64,000 nucleotides of DNA, taken from assembly GCA_942486035.1 (NCBI GenBank), contig CALNXK010000323.1, positions 62,001 to 126,000 of the forward strand, read 5' to 3'. The position numbers were made by a program, and so were the translations under genes. Below, one piece after another: positions 1 through 8,600 of the stretch. Positions within the stretch are counted from its first letter, which is position 1; each line of letters starts with the position of its first letter. Source of the DNA: Porites lobata. Lineage: Eukaryota; Cnidaria; Anthozoa; Scleractinia; Poritidae. Below the pieces are notes generated by a model. That model saw nothing but the letters and a program-made list of their open reading frames with translations, ran no database searches and was not told the DNA's origin.

Positions 1-61
1 AACACCATACACTGTCCAGCGGCGCATCCTCCTATAGGCCATATAAGGGAGTACCCCCCCG
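1..61. mobile_element. 3' end of a CCGGGGGGTAC-type inverted-repeat element, cut by the window edge
   Basis: The stretch ends in GTACCCCCCCCGG and resembles the right ends of the elements at 12634-12969 and 13193-13522: a CCATAC motif, a CAGCGGC motif, a TATA-rich stretch, then GTACCCCCC. The left part lies outside the window, so neither its length nor its target duplication can be checked. Confidence 0.6.
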
Positions 62-757
62 GGATATTACGTTAGAACTTATGAGATTTTGAGTGTCTTA
101 GTGAAGCGCTAGTGGGTAGGGGGTACTTCCATGCATAGTGCAACGTTTTGTCGTTGATACGTGAGAAACCGTTTTAGGGGAAAAACAAATTGACCCATTT
201 GGGTAATTACCTTTTAACAAAATCGATAATTTTTAGCATTGTTCACAGCCAAGTTTCTACCATAATTGATCCCGATTCCGAGAAAACTGCCGGAGAGTCT
301 CCTCAGTGAATACTAGTGAATACTAGGTTTCGTCTTTTATTGTTCTGGTTTACCCCCTGTTCAAGTGATGGACGTTCTGAACAATAAATGCACTATTCGA
401 TCATTTTTGGGCTCTTTTTATAAAAAAAAATATTACACTCAAAAAAGCCCTGAGTAATGCAACAAAATTGTAGAAAAAAGGCCAAGAGTACAAGTAAAAA
501 ATAGCATTTACATGGCAGATCAGTAATTTTCGCAGTTTCTGCAATTGTGGCAATTTTAACAAATCTCTAGCAACATTTCGCTCTTTCTGTCCATTTCACA
601 GCTGCGTTCATGTAATTGGGTTATTTTCACACTATACCGGATAGCTTTTGCAACAGCCTGAGAAAACAGCTGACATTTCAAGACGCCAAGGGTGGTTTCC
701 CCGCGAGATGATGTCTGAGAAGTGAGCGAAGAAATTCCAAACTAATGACGAGTCGGC
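62..757. other. Gene-free AT-rich stretch with a half copy of a foldback element
   Basis: No convincing exon is visible. From about 654 to 757 there is one arm of the TAGCCTGAGAAAACAGC element found complete at 62482-62672; the other arm is missing, so this copy is truncated against the start of duplication copy A. Confidence 0.5.
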
Positions 758-881
758 GCAATATCTGTAACGGACGGAGCGAAGCTGCGCCGCGCCAGTC
801 TCCAAAGTGGAGAGTCACATATTGGATAGGTGTTTACACTTTTCTTCGACACGAAACTATCCGATGCTAGTAGTGTGAACA

Positions 882-888
882 TATATAG
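882..888 (+). promoter_or_regulatory. Candidate TATA box, copy A
   Basis: TATATAG sits in a block (about 845-890) conserved with copy B, where the matching site is TATAAAG at 6688-6694. It lies upstream of the decayed coding region. Being conserved in both copies supports a core promoter, but no transcript data are available. Confidence 0.4.
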
Positions 889-943
889 CCTCGGAGAACC
901 CTGTGTGAAAAAGGAGCATTTTCAGAAATAGTGCAGTTAAGGA

Positions 944-1044
944 TAGCCTGCGAACAGTAGAGGTATTTCCGGTCGTCGCTTCTCTCCCTCCGAAAAATAG
1001 GGAGAGAAGCGATGAACGGAAATACGTCTGATGTTCGCAGGCTA
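944..1044. mobile_element. Foldback element with TAGCCTGCGAACA termini
   Basis: The arms TAGCCTGCGAAC and GTTCGCAGGCTA are inverted copies, and the similarity continues inward through the TATTTCCG and AGAGAAGCGA parts, giving a nearly complete hairpin of about 100 bp. The flanking 9-mers AGTTAAGGA and GGCTAAGTA match at 6 of 9 places, as an old 9-bp target duplication might. The same element in copy B (6750-7824) was split by another transposon. Confidence 0.7.
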
Positions 1045-1192
1045 GGCTAAGTAGCACAAGCCGCTCTTTTTCTTTTCAGTGTTAAAAGTGTGGCTCTAAG
1101 GAATTGAAACAATGTGCTCCATTGATCGAGGAACTCCTGGCACTTTCCTCTAATGTGTCCTTTAATTGTGTTTCAGTATTTCTTTGGTCAAA

Positions 1193-1440
1193 GTCAGCAA
1201 TATGTGGAACTCCAGCAACCAAAATGTTTTTAAGAAGGAGAGGGAGAAGAAGGACATAAACTTGGATACAGTATGGAAATAGACACCAAGTAATATATAG
1301 ATGAAGAATTCAGGAAACCCGCAACGCTCACGGCCCGAAGGAAGTTTTGGAACCCGCCACGATGATTTGCGAAAAGGAGGCAACGCGGGTGGAAGTGTTG
1401 GTCGTGCCAGGGCAGTTAGTAAGGAGGTAAAAATGGTTAG
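1193..1440 (+). pseudogene. Decayed copy of the 203-aa Gly-rich gene
   Basis: The reading begins ATGTGGAACTCCAGCAACC, matching the start of the intact copy at 7987. It then hits in-frame stops (after GTATGGAAA, and around the AAGTAATATATAG part). Most of the Gly-rich body is deleted: GCAGTTAGTAAGGAG joins almost directly to the 3' flank GTAAAAATGTCC. The upstream acceptor-like TGTGTTTCAG is preserved. A functional product is unlikely. Confidence 0.75.
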
Positions 1441-2090
1441 TAAAAATGTCCATGTTTAAATCGAACTCTCGATGTAGATGAAAGCAAAATGCTTTTAGCC
1501 TTTTTATTTATTTATTTTTTTTACAGCATTTTATTTTTTTAAGCCAAACACTCAATATGTTTTTTAAACGGAGTTATTCGCTGTCAAAATATATGGAAAA
1601 AATGGTTTGTAAAGAACCGAGGATCGATGAATACAGAACTACTACGTTGCTTATAAAGTGACTGAATTATCAATAGCCTCTGGTCTCATGCTTGTTGGAG
1701 GCAGGGTTGCCTACAATCACAGAAGGCAATCCACCAAGCCGTTGGCAACTGAGAAAAAAAAAAATAAAAAAATAATAACAATAAAGTATTTTTTTTGTCT
1801 CCTCGGTTTGGTTTCTACTCATGGTTATCTAGGGTGTATATAGATGGAACCTTTTCAGCGATAAAAAACAATTTTGGCAAAATGCAACCAGCAACAACAA
1901 CAGCAGCAACAGAAAATGTAAAGAATAGAAAAGCAGGTAGATGTTCATTTATTACCACACAGGCCAAACAATAAGATTTGGGGATGTCGTGAAGACACTC
2001 GACACGCGAAGGTCGTTTAGAATACTATTGAAGAGTAGGTTCTGACTTCATGCCGGCATTATAATCCCATATCTAAAAACACAGGTATAA

Positions 2091-2341
2091 AACTCGGCTC
2101 GGCTGATAACACTTAACTCGAAGGAGATTATTCCGGATATCACAAAAGCCTCATCCAATAATTGTTTACTATCTGGCATTTAGTGTGTAATACCGACATT
2201 TAAAAAAATTACAACGTTTTGCCAGTTAGAGAAAAGCGAAAACAAATTAAGATCAGCGAGGACAAAAATACGAGACGCTATGGGAGTGTACACTTCGGCG
2301 TCGTGGTTGTGGATTAATTGTGAATTCGGAGGAATAGTGAG
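2091..2341. other. Spacer between duplication copy A and a solo LTR
   Basis: No gene or recognisable element is seen. The last five bases, GTGAG (2337-2341), form the left target duplication of the LTR that follows. Confidence 0.4.
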
Positions 2342-2822
2342 TGTCAAGAAAAATTGTATTGCGTGACTTTTAAACGTGACCTTTTAGAAGCTTCGGAAGA
2401 GTTCATAGTTTGTTTATTTTAGGATCTTGTGTAAGCGTTTCTAAAGCGGTATATTTTGTAATCTTTCTATAATTAGACTGTTTGGAAAGTTCTAGAATCT
2501 TATCGTAAAAGCATATAAGTAGGTTAATCCAAGCGAAGTTTGAACTAGTTCTCACAAGCGAAGAGAGTTTGACGTTAGTCGTGTTTAGTCAAGTGTGACG
2601 AAAGCAGTGTTTATTCAAGTTGCCGGAGGCCGTGTAAGTTCATCAAGTTAATTGAAGTTGGCGGAGGCCGTGTAAGTTTAACGAGTTACGTGCTGTTGTG
2701 GAGTTTTACTTCGTGGAAACTACGTTCATTTTTGGAATAAATCTTCTTGTTGCTGTTCCGACAACCCTGCGTTCAGTCTGGTTTGCAAGCTACCCGTCCT
2801 GTAAAAGATTACCAGCGTAACA
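2342..2822 (+). mobile_element. Solo LTR of a retrotransposon, 481 bp
   Basis: The unit starts TGTCAAGAAAAATTG and ends CAGCGTAACA, so it has TG...CA ends. It is flanked by GTGAG (2337-2341) and GTAAG (2823-2827), a 5-bp target duplication with one mismatch. A second copy on the other strand lies at 61040-62388. An AATAAA occurs near the 3' end, as expected in an LTR. No internal gag-pol region adjoins it, so it looks like a recombined solo LTR. Five-base duplications suit Gypsy, BEL or Copia types; the family is not resolved. Confidence 0.85.
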
Positions 2823-2827
2823 GTAAG

Positions 2828-3148
2828 AAATGATATTTTTCCGGATACCCTTCCATACAAATACCCTTACTTTTCTCCTTTTGTGTAACAGACGTCTTAA
2901 CTTCTTCACGGTAAGTCCGCTACCCAATTCGATTATACTTTCTGTCATAAATAAATTGCGCACGACGAGATATCCGTTCCACTTCCTTTATTTCCTCAAC
3001 AAAAACACTTTCCTTATGTACAGTTAACTCCACAGCTTCTCCAGCAACGCACTCTACACTGAGGATAATTCATGTTCAACATCGCAACATAGAAATACGT
3101 ATACTAGAAATATGTATCTCCCAATAACCCTCCCGAAACTCGGTTAGT
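2828..3148. other. Stretch without recognised features
   Basis: Short open frames only; nothing resembles a conserved exon or an RNA gene. Confidence 0.4.
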
Positions 3149-3303
3149 ATTGGTGTAAGACAACTTCTAAAGCTACTACAGCCACTACAGATACTAACTT
3201 ACTACAACAACTATAGCTACTACAGTTATTGTAATGCCACTACAGGTTCTACAGTCTCATGTGCTTAGCGGTGGCTAAGGGCATTTTGGGCAGTCTTACA
3301 CCA
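3149..3303. mobile_element. Short inverted-repeat element enclosing a CTACTACAG-rich stretch
   Basis: TTGGTGTAAGAC on the left is matched by GTCTTACACCAAG on the right, and weaker inverted similarity continues outside (CGGTTAGTA against TACTACCCAG). The interior (about 3166-3262) is a degenerate simple repeat of CTACAG and CTACAA units. A non-autonomous element of about 155 bp or slightly more is likely. Confidence 0.5.
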
Positions 3304-3533
3304 AGTACTACCCAGAAACTCAGTTTTAGTAGCACCAATCAAGTTAACCCCTTCGGGCGGGTTAGGAATTGGATGGGTTACCCACCGCGAATATCGTCTT
3401 GAAGGTCTCTACTTTGTTCTTTCTTTTCTTCTTCTTCTTTTTTGCGTATTGTGTGGTATTATTTTTAAAAGTGTATCGAAAAGCATATTTAGCACTAACA
3501 CGGCAGTACAGTTCGCGTGAAAATTAACAATTA

Positions 3534-3652
3534 GGCTGAGTATCTTATGAAGAATTATGGAGATCGAGGAGGGTGTTATCCGTCGAGGTCGTTAAGACCG
3601 AGGCGGATAACACCCTCCGAGATCTCCAAAATTCTTCATATGATACGAAAGC
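3534..3652. mobile_element. Near-perfect hairpin element (GAGGGTGTTATCC family)
   Basis: A roughly 48-base arm containing GGAGGGTGTTATCC pairs with the arm around GGATAACACCCTCC, leaving a loop of about 21 bases (GTCGAGGTCG part). Outer arms GAAGAATTATGGAGATC and GATCTCCAAAATTCTTC continue the pairing. A related, more diverged hairpin lies at 46055-46175. Confidence 0.65.
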
Positions 3653-5140
3653 CAAATTCAATAGTTGTTTTATTATTCATTCAAAATAATTCCTAGTTTA
3701 AAAACATGGCTATTTAAAATATGCTTGCCTCCATCGATCCATCGATGTTAAGTTCATCTTCGATAGTGCACGTTTAGGGTTGTTCAGCTCCGCAAATATT
3801 CTCCAAATAGCAGATGTCGCCCTTCGAGTTGTCTTCTTGCTGTTCTTGCCATGTTTTTAGCTATTTTTTCGCCTAGTTCTTACTTCTTGAAACGAGTGAA
3901 ATGTCCGCCATTTTTCAGGTTCACAACCAAAACAACTCATCCTCGTCCCCAGGTCTTCTCGGTTAACGGTGCATTAACCTTCAAGAACGCTGCATTTTTG
4001 ATGTCATTTCCTCGCTAAACACAAAATTCTTTCATATTTGGTCATCAGTAACTGGTTATGGTGAATTAAACATGTGCTTTTAGCCAATCAGAATTGGGGA
4101 AATATATCGAATGCATACTATAATTTATATTAAACTTCGGGTCCTTAGTACAGAACTGAAACTTTGATCTATCAGCGAGGAATTTAACCGGCAAAGCAAC
4201 AAATTTGGGTCTTTCATGGTGTAAAACGAATTCGAACCTAAATTTCAGGGAGAAAAGGCAAGGTTTCGATGGTAAAAAGCTAAACTGAAACGCACTTTGG
4301 AGAAACATATCGCGCGACATAAGAAAATCGTCTGCGAAATAAATTGCTCTTTTATCTCGATTTTCGCTCGTATTTTGAAGCTACTATCCCAAGTTGCTTC
4401 AGTGTTTTCCGAGTCCCTAAAATACTTTTGCAGTCAATATGTCTAGTCAGAATAAGAATAAATCAAAGATATCTCGAACTAATTCCAAAGCAACTTCGGG
4501 ACATCCAAATGCATTTTTGAAACATTGCTGAGCAGCGCGAATCCTTTACTTCGCGCTCTGCAGACGTTAAAATCTGACTCACAACCTAAAACCTGCTGTG
4601 TTGAACCAACGAAATTCAATCCCCATCGCGACCACCTGTTAAAACTAAAAACATCTTTTTAATGGCCCGGCCTCACTGAAGAGCTAAAACTATATGTCAT
4701 CGTCTGTTATCATATTCTATCGCAGACCTTCAAGAGGTGTGAGACTGAAAAGGTGCTAACCTCAAAAAAGAATTGATTCTGAAACATTTGGTAAGTTATT
4801 TTGCGCACTTTTAAAATAACATCCCGTTGTTTTAATCCCTGGATTATTTTAGACTGCCACAAAAGAATATCTAATTATAAACTGAATCTTTTGTCGATAA
4901 AGTGAGTTCAGAGTTCCTTCCATTGCTTTTCTATTTTCGTGCATGAACTGCAACTGTATTACATTTCATAAGTCTCCACGAGGATCCCAAGGAAATCATT
5001 GTTAATAACGATAAAATTGTCTTGTGTATCAAATAGCCAGCCACATTATTTCAATCTATAAATGATGATTTTCCTCCAACACAACAAAGTTTAACGTTTT
5101 CAAAGTGTAGCAATAGGGGCGGCGAGTTGCGAGAGAAGAG
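3653..5140. other. Gene-free AT-rich stretch
   Basis: No exon with good splice sites, no RNA gene and no clearly delimited repeat was seen. The 84-codon minus-strand open frame at 4066-4320 has no recognisable domain. Confidence 0.4.
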
Positions 5141-5179
5141 TACATTTATTGAGGGCCAAACGGCACAAGGCAACACAAA

Positions 5180-5470
5180 CCGAATAAAAACCGAAAAAAA
5201 CAGTTACAAACGGTAAAATCACAATTTTTTTTCACTTTTCCATTTTTGTTTTTAACTTTTTGATTTTCACTTCGCTATTTAGCTTTTCGGTTGAGATTTC
5301 GGTTTTTCTAACCTTTTGATTTTTACCGATCTATTTCGTTTTACTTTTCAGTTTTTGTTTTTGCTTTTAAATAATATAATGAAAACCAAAACCAAAACCT
5401 AATTATAAACATTAAAAAACGACAACCAAAACCAAAAGCCAAAACCAAAACAAAACCGACAGAGTAGACC
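5180..5470. repeat. Strand-asymmetric A/C and T/C-rich low-complexity sequence
   Basis: Units such as AACCAAAACC and ACCGAAAA alternate with T-rich mirror-like runs of TTTTTGTTTTT. This is simple-sequence drift; no coding signal is seen. Confidence 0.5.
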
Positions 5471-5549
5471 ATCATGCTTTGCTGGAGGATCAATATGGCA
5501 GATCAAGGTGTCCATCCGGCAAGGTGCGGCTTTGTTGAAGTAGTTTCCA

Positions 5550-5630
5550 AAACGAAGCACTCGAAAACGAAGCACCCAGAAATCGAAAACGAAGCACCCA
5601 AAACTCGAAAACGAAACACCCAAATCTGGA
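5550..5630. repeat. Short minisatellite of GAAAACGAAGCACCC units
   Basis: About four imperfect tandem units sharing AAACGAAGCACCC, spaced about 15 to 22 bases apart. Open frames running through it on the minus strand are products of the repeat. Confidence 0.6.
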
Positions 5631-6230
5631 AACTACTGTAGGTTGAAGGACTACAATGTTAAGTCCTGCATGACGCAAGCCAAACCAGGTGGAAGCAGCG
5701 GATGCGTCCGCACCTCCAAAGGTCCACCAATCCATCGCACGGTTTTTATTTTAAGCCCGCGAACTGTTTAACTGAACGTTTCTAGATAGGAAGTCCTGTA
5801 TTATTAGTCTCGCGATACTTGATACATCTCATCTTAATATGCATCTTTTCGGTACACATACTTGTTTATGACGACATATTGGGTATCTATGACACTGTGT
5901 GATACCCAGATGAGACAGAGGCAGAATCAGGTTATAGCCTGGGACGGAGCAGGCTCTAAAACAAAGGGAGCGAAAAAAAATGGAAAGTTAAGCTATTGGG
6001 GAGAAGGGAGAAGGCGACCGGCGGGGCGAAGCCTGGAGAAATGCCTTTTATGCCACCGATCCACCATTAACTACAGTAATTTGCAAATGGCCTTTAACGT
6101 GGGATGGAATAGAAAAGGCTTATCATTCGTACGGGTATATTTGCTGTAATTGGCCCAACTCGTTTCCCGATCCCATGCACACAACAGGTGGGGGCAAGGG
6201 GGGAGTTTGTCTCCAAGGATGGTTCTTTAC

Positions 6231-6578
6231 CTATGACAGAAGTGGTTGTTGCAACCCTTGCAAATTTTCGCCTCTTTTGGTAGAATGCGAAGAACAAACG
6301 GGTTGTCATTGTGATAAATCGCGCTGTACAATCGAGTTTGCGGTTGGCTGGTGCTCTGAGTCTCACTTTTAGGAGTAGAAGTTGATTTGTCACCTGCAGA
6401 GGTAGGGCGGCATCGATATTTGTTGGTTGAGCCCTTCTTTCCTGCCACCCTTTTGTCTACGTTAGCCTCTTCTAGAGTACTTCGCGAACACTTACGTCGA
6501 TCATTGGTCTTACCACTAAACTTCAAGAGTTCGTAAACCCGGCATTCCAACTTTCGATGATTTCGGTGCAATTTCTGT
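6231..6578 (-). CDS. Candidate internal exon coding a Cys-rich (CxxC...CH) segment; gene not recognised
   Basis: On the minus strand an acceptor TGTTACAG precedes AAATTGCACCG and a donor GTAAAG follows the codons for NHFCH, giving one uninterrupted frame of about 116 codons. The segment is basic and Ser/Thr-rich. It ends NPFVLRILPKEAKICKGC and then HFCH, resembling a zinc-knuckle-like motif often seen in repeat-associated proteins of invertebrates (recollection, not a search). A possible next exon at about 6075-6141 (acceptor TTACAG) would end the protein after roughly 20 more residues. It could be a transposon gene remnant. The upstream edge overlaps the start of duplication copy B. Confidence 0.35.
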
Positions 6579-6687
6579 AACAGAGTGAAGCTGCGCCGCG
6601 CCAGTCTCCAAAGTGGAGAGTCACATATTGGATAGGTAAATACACTTTTCGTCGACACGAAACTATCCGATGCTAGTAGTGTGAACA

Positions 6688-6694
6688 TATAAAG
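6688..6694 (+). promoter_or_regulatory. Candidate TATA box upstream of the Gly-rich gene
   Basis: TATAAAG lies within a block (about 6645-6700) conserved with copy A and includes the shared CACGAAACTATCCGATGC motif just upstream. Transcription would start roughly 25-30 bases downstream. A 5' untranslated exon and intron are implied by the acceptor TGTGTTTCAG just before the start codon region. Confidence 0.45.
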
Positions 6695-6806
6695 CCTCGG
6701 AGAAGTCTGTGTAAACAAGGAGTATTTTAAGAAATAGCGCAGTTAAGGATAGCCTGCGAACAGCAGAGGTATTTCCGGTCGTCGCTTCTCTCCCTCCGGA
6801 AAATAA

Positions 6807-7777
6807 GGGACTGTGCAATAATTATAAGGAGGGGTGGGGGTGGGGGCTGAAAAACTAGAGTTATCTAGCAAAAACTTAGACAGTACCCCCCTCCAAAACA
6901 AAAAAAATTAGTTCTAACCTCCCTCTGTTATGTTATATATAACATCGCACCCCCCTCCCACCACCCACACACACGCACCCACCCCTCACCGCCACCATGA
7001 TCATAGATGCCTTTAAGTAAATACCTTTTATATTGTCATGCTACTGTAAGCGTATGCTTACTTGTTGGATGTCGTCGTCTGGAACAAATAATACCTCATA
7101 TGCATGTTCAACAAAGCCATCCGTTTCGGAGTCATCTGAATCCAAATCAGAGTTGTTTTCGGAAGTACTTGTGTGAGAATCAGAGTCGTATTCGGAATCA
7201 CTGAATAGGAGTTCTGTGTCACTGTCATTGGCACTATTTCTTTCATTGTTTCATGTTCCAGTATGCGAGAAATCAAGAGCACGTGCTACCAGCGCAGCTT
7301 TACTTCCAGATACATGAAGATTGTTATGAGCCAGATATATATGGAATTCAGCAAATCGATTCAGTCGATGAAGAAACATTACTTTTATTCATATCAAAAC
7401 AGACAAAGCTTGTCTACGAGATCTGTTTGATTCCCATTGTTTTATGGGGGAAGCTGAAAAACAAGTTCATGATTTTGCTTTACATAGGATCAGCTCAATT
7501 AATTAGAAGACGGGTTAAAATTTATCAGTTGTGAATTTGCTTTTCATTTTGATGGAATATTTTTAATAATCGTTTAACAGCTGTTTGTATTGATATTTGT
7601 TACAGTCTATCATGATGCCTGTATTGAGAATTATTTACATTTCGAATAAAACTTAAGGCCCCGTCCTCCGTCAAATGAGTGATTTTGCTTTAAGCCCCCC
7701 CTATCTTGGCAGGAATTTTATGTGATGCCCCCCCTCTAGTTTTTCAGCCCCCCTCCTGATAATTATTGCACAGTCCC
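6807..7777. mobile_element. 971-bp inverted-repeat DNA transposon derivative
   Basis: It starts GGGACTGTGCAATAATTAT and ends with the inverted ATAATTATTGCACAGTCCC; inverted similarity continues for about 45 bases through GGGGCTGAAAAACTAGAG. Flanking TAA (7804-like left copy at 6804-6806) and TGA (7778-7780) may be a diverged 3-bp target duplication. Copy A shows the empty site. Inside, on the minus strand at 7062-7242, an Asp/Ser-rich frame ends at a good donor GTAAGC, which may be a remnant of a transposase gene exon. Superfamily not assigned; a TNA duplication would suit PIF/Harbinger. Confidence 0.75.
7062..7242 (-). pseudogene. Acidic Ser/Asp-rich exon remnant inside the 971-bp element
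   Basis: A minus-strand frame reads through runs such as SDSEYDSDS and SDLDSDDSETDG and ends PDDDIQQ at a consensus donor GTAAGC. An upstream TGA closes the frame and no start codon is obvious, so it is at most part of a gene. Acidic segments of this kind occur near the N-terminus of some transposon proteins (general knowledge). The overlapping plus-strand frame at 7253-7534 shows no recognisable domain. Confidence 0.3.
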
Positions 7778-7986
7778 TGAGGAGAGAAACGATGACCAGA
7801 AATACGTCTGATGTTCGCAGGCTATTGTAGGTTAATTAGCACAAGCTGCTCTTTTTCTTTTCAGTGTTAAACGTGTCGCTCTAAGCAATTGAAACAGTGT
7901 GCTCCATTGATTGAGGAACTCCTAGCACTTTCCTCTAATGTGTCCTTCAATTGTGTTTCAGTATTTCGTTGGTCAAAGTCAGCAAT

Positions 7987-8598
7987 ATGTGGAACTACAA
8001 CAACCTAAATGCTTTGCAAGAAGGAAAGGACGACGAAGGACATAAACTAGGATACAGTATGGAAATAGACACCAAGTATAATATAGTTGAAGAATTCAGG
8101 AAACCCGGATATGCTCGCTTCCCCGAAGGACGTGTTGGAACTCGCTACGATGATTTGCCGGAAGGAGGCTACTCCGGAGGAAGTGTTGGTCGTACCAGAG
8201 CAGTCACTAAGAGGGGTCTCTCCGCACAAGCAGATGGACCTTGTGGGTACGTGGGAAATGGAGGCAATAACGATGAAGCCTTTGCTGGTGGAGAAGGTTG
8301 TCTTAGGGAAGCAGAAGTTCATGCTGGTCCCTTTGGAGTGGGAGTGCCGGGTCCTGGCGGAGAAGGCAACTTTCGGATTGGAAACAAAGGATTGAAAGTG
8401 GACGGCGGAGCTAATGTCGCATTAGCAAAGGTTCAAGTGGGCCCAGTCAAAGTTCGTGCGGGAGTTGGGATGAAGGGCGCCCTACGAGCTGGCCGCGACG
8501 GCGTTGGAGCCATTGTCCCGGGCGTTGGAGGCGCCGTTGTCGCCAAAGACGGGTTGGAGCTCGCTGTAGGTCCCTTTAATTTCAAAATTGGTTGGTAA
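7987..8598 (+). CDS. Gly-rich protein of unknown function, 203 aa
   Basis: I do not recognise a named family. The frame opens with MWNYNNLNALQEG; an acceptor-like TGTGTTTCAG about 35 bases upstream suggests a spliced 5' leader, which is why this ATG is preferred to an upstream non-ATG extension. Residues 1-70 are charged and polar. Residues about 75-203 are Gly/Val/Ala-rich with recurring AGPFGVGV, VGPVKVRAGV and VGPFNFKIGW segments, suggesting alternating beta strands. No signal peptide, membrane helix or catalytic motif is visible. A broken paralogue lies at 1193-1440. The stop codon is followed within about 15 bases by a LINE, so its original 3' untranslated region is displaced. Open frame and splice context favour a real gene, but expression is unknown. 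Confidence 0.65.
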   Translation: MWNYNNLNALQEGKDDEGHKLGYSMEIDTKYNIVEEFRKPGYARFPEGRVGTRYDDLPEGGYSGGSVGRTRAVTKRGLSAQADGPCGYVGNGGNNDEAFAGGEGCLREAEVHAGPFGVGVPGPGGEGNFRIGNKGLKVDGGANVALAKVQVGPVKVRAGVGMKGALRAGRDGVGAIVPGVGGAVVAKDGLELAVGPFNFKIGW

Positions 8599-8600
8599 AA

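Larger units (their letters stand above)
758..2090 (+). repeat. Segmental duplication copy A (contains a decayed gene copy)
   Basis: This segment aligns by eye with 6563-11236: promoter-like part, foldback element, intron acceptor, coding part, CAACAACAACAGC-rich tail and the following TAAAACACAGGTATAAAAC-like stretch. It lacks three insertions that copy B carries, so it approximates the pre-insertion state. Substitutions and small indels run throughout, so the duplication is not very recent. Confidence 0.85.
6750..7824. mobile_element. TAGCCTGCGAACA foldback element interrupted by another transposon
   Basis: The same foldback as at 944-1044. Its left arm is intact up to the CCCTCCGG part and its right arm resumes at GAGGAGAGAAACGATG. 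The 971-bp element at 6807-7777 sits in the former loop. Confidence 0.75.
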
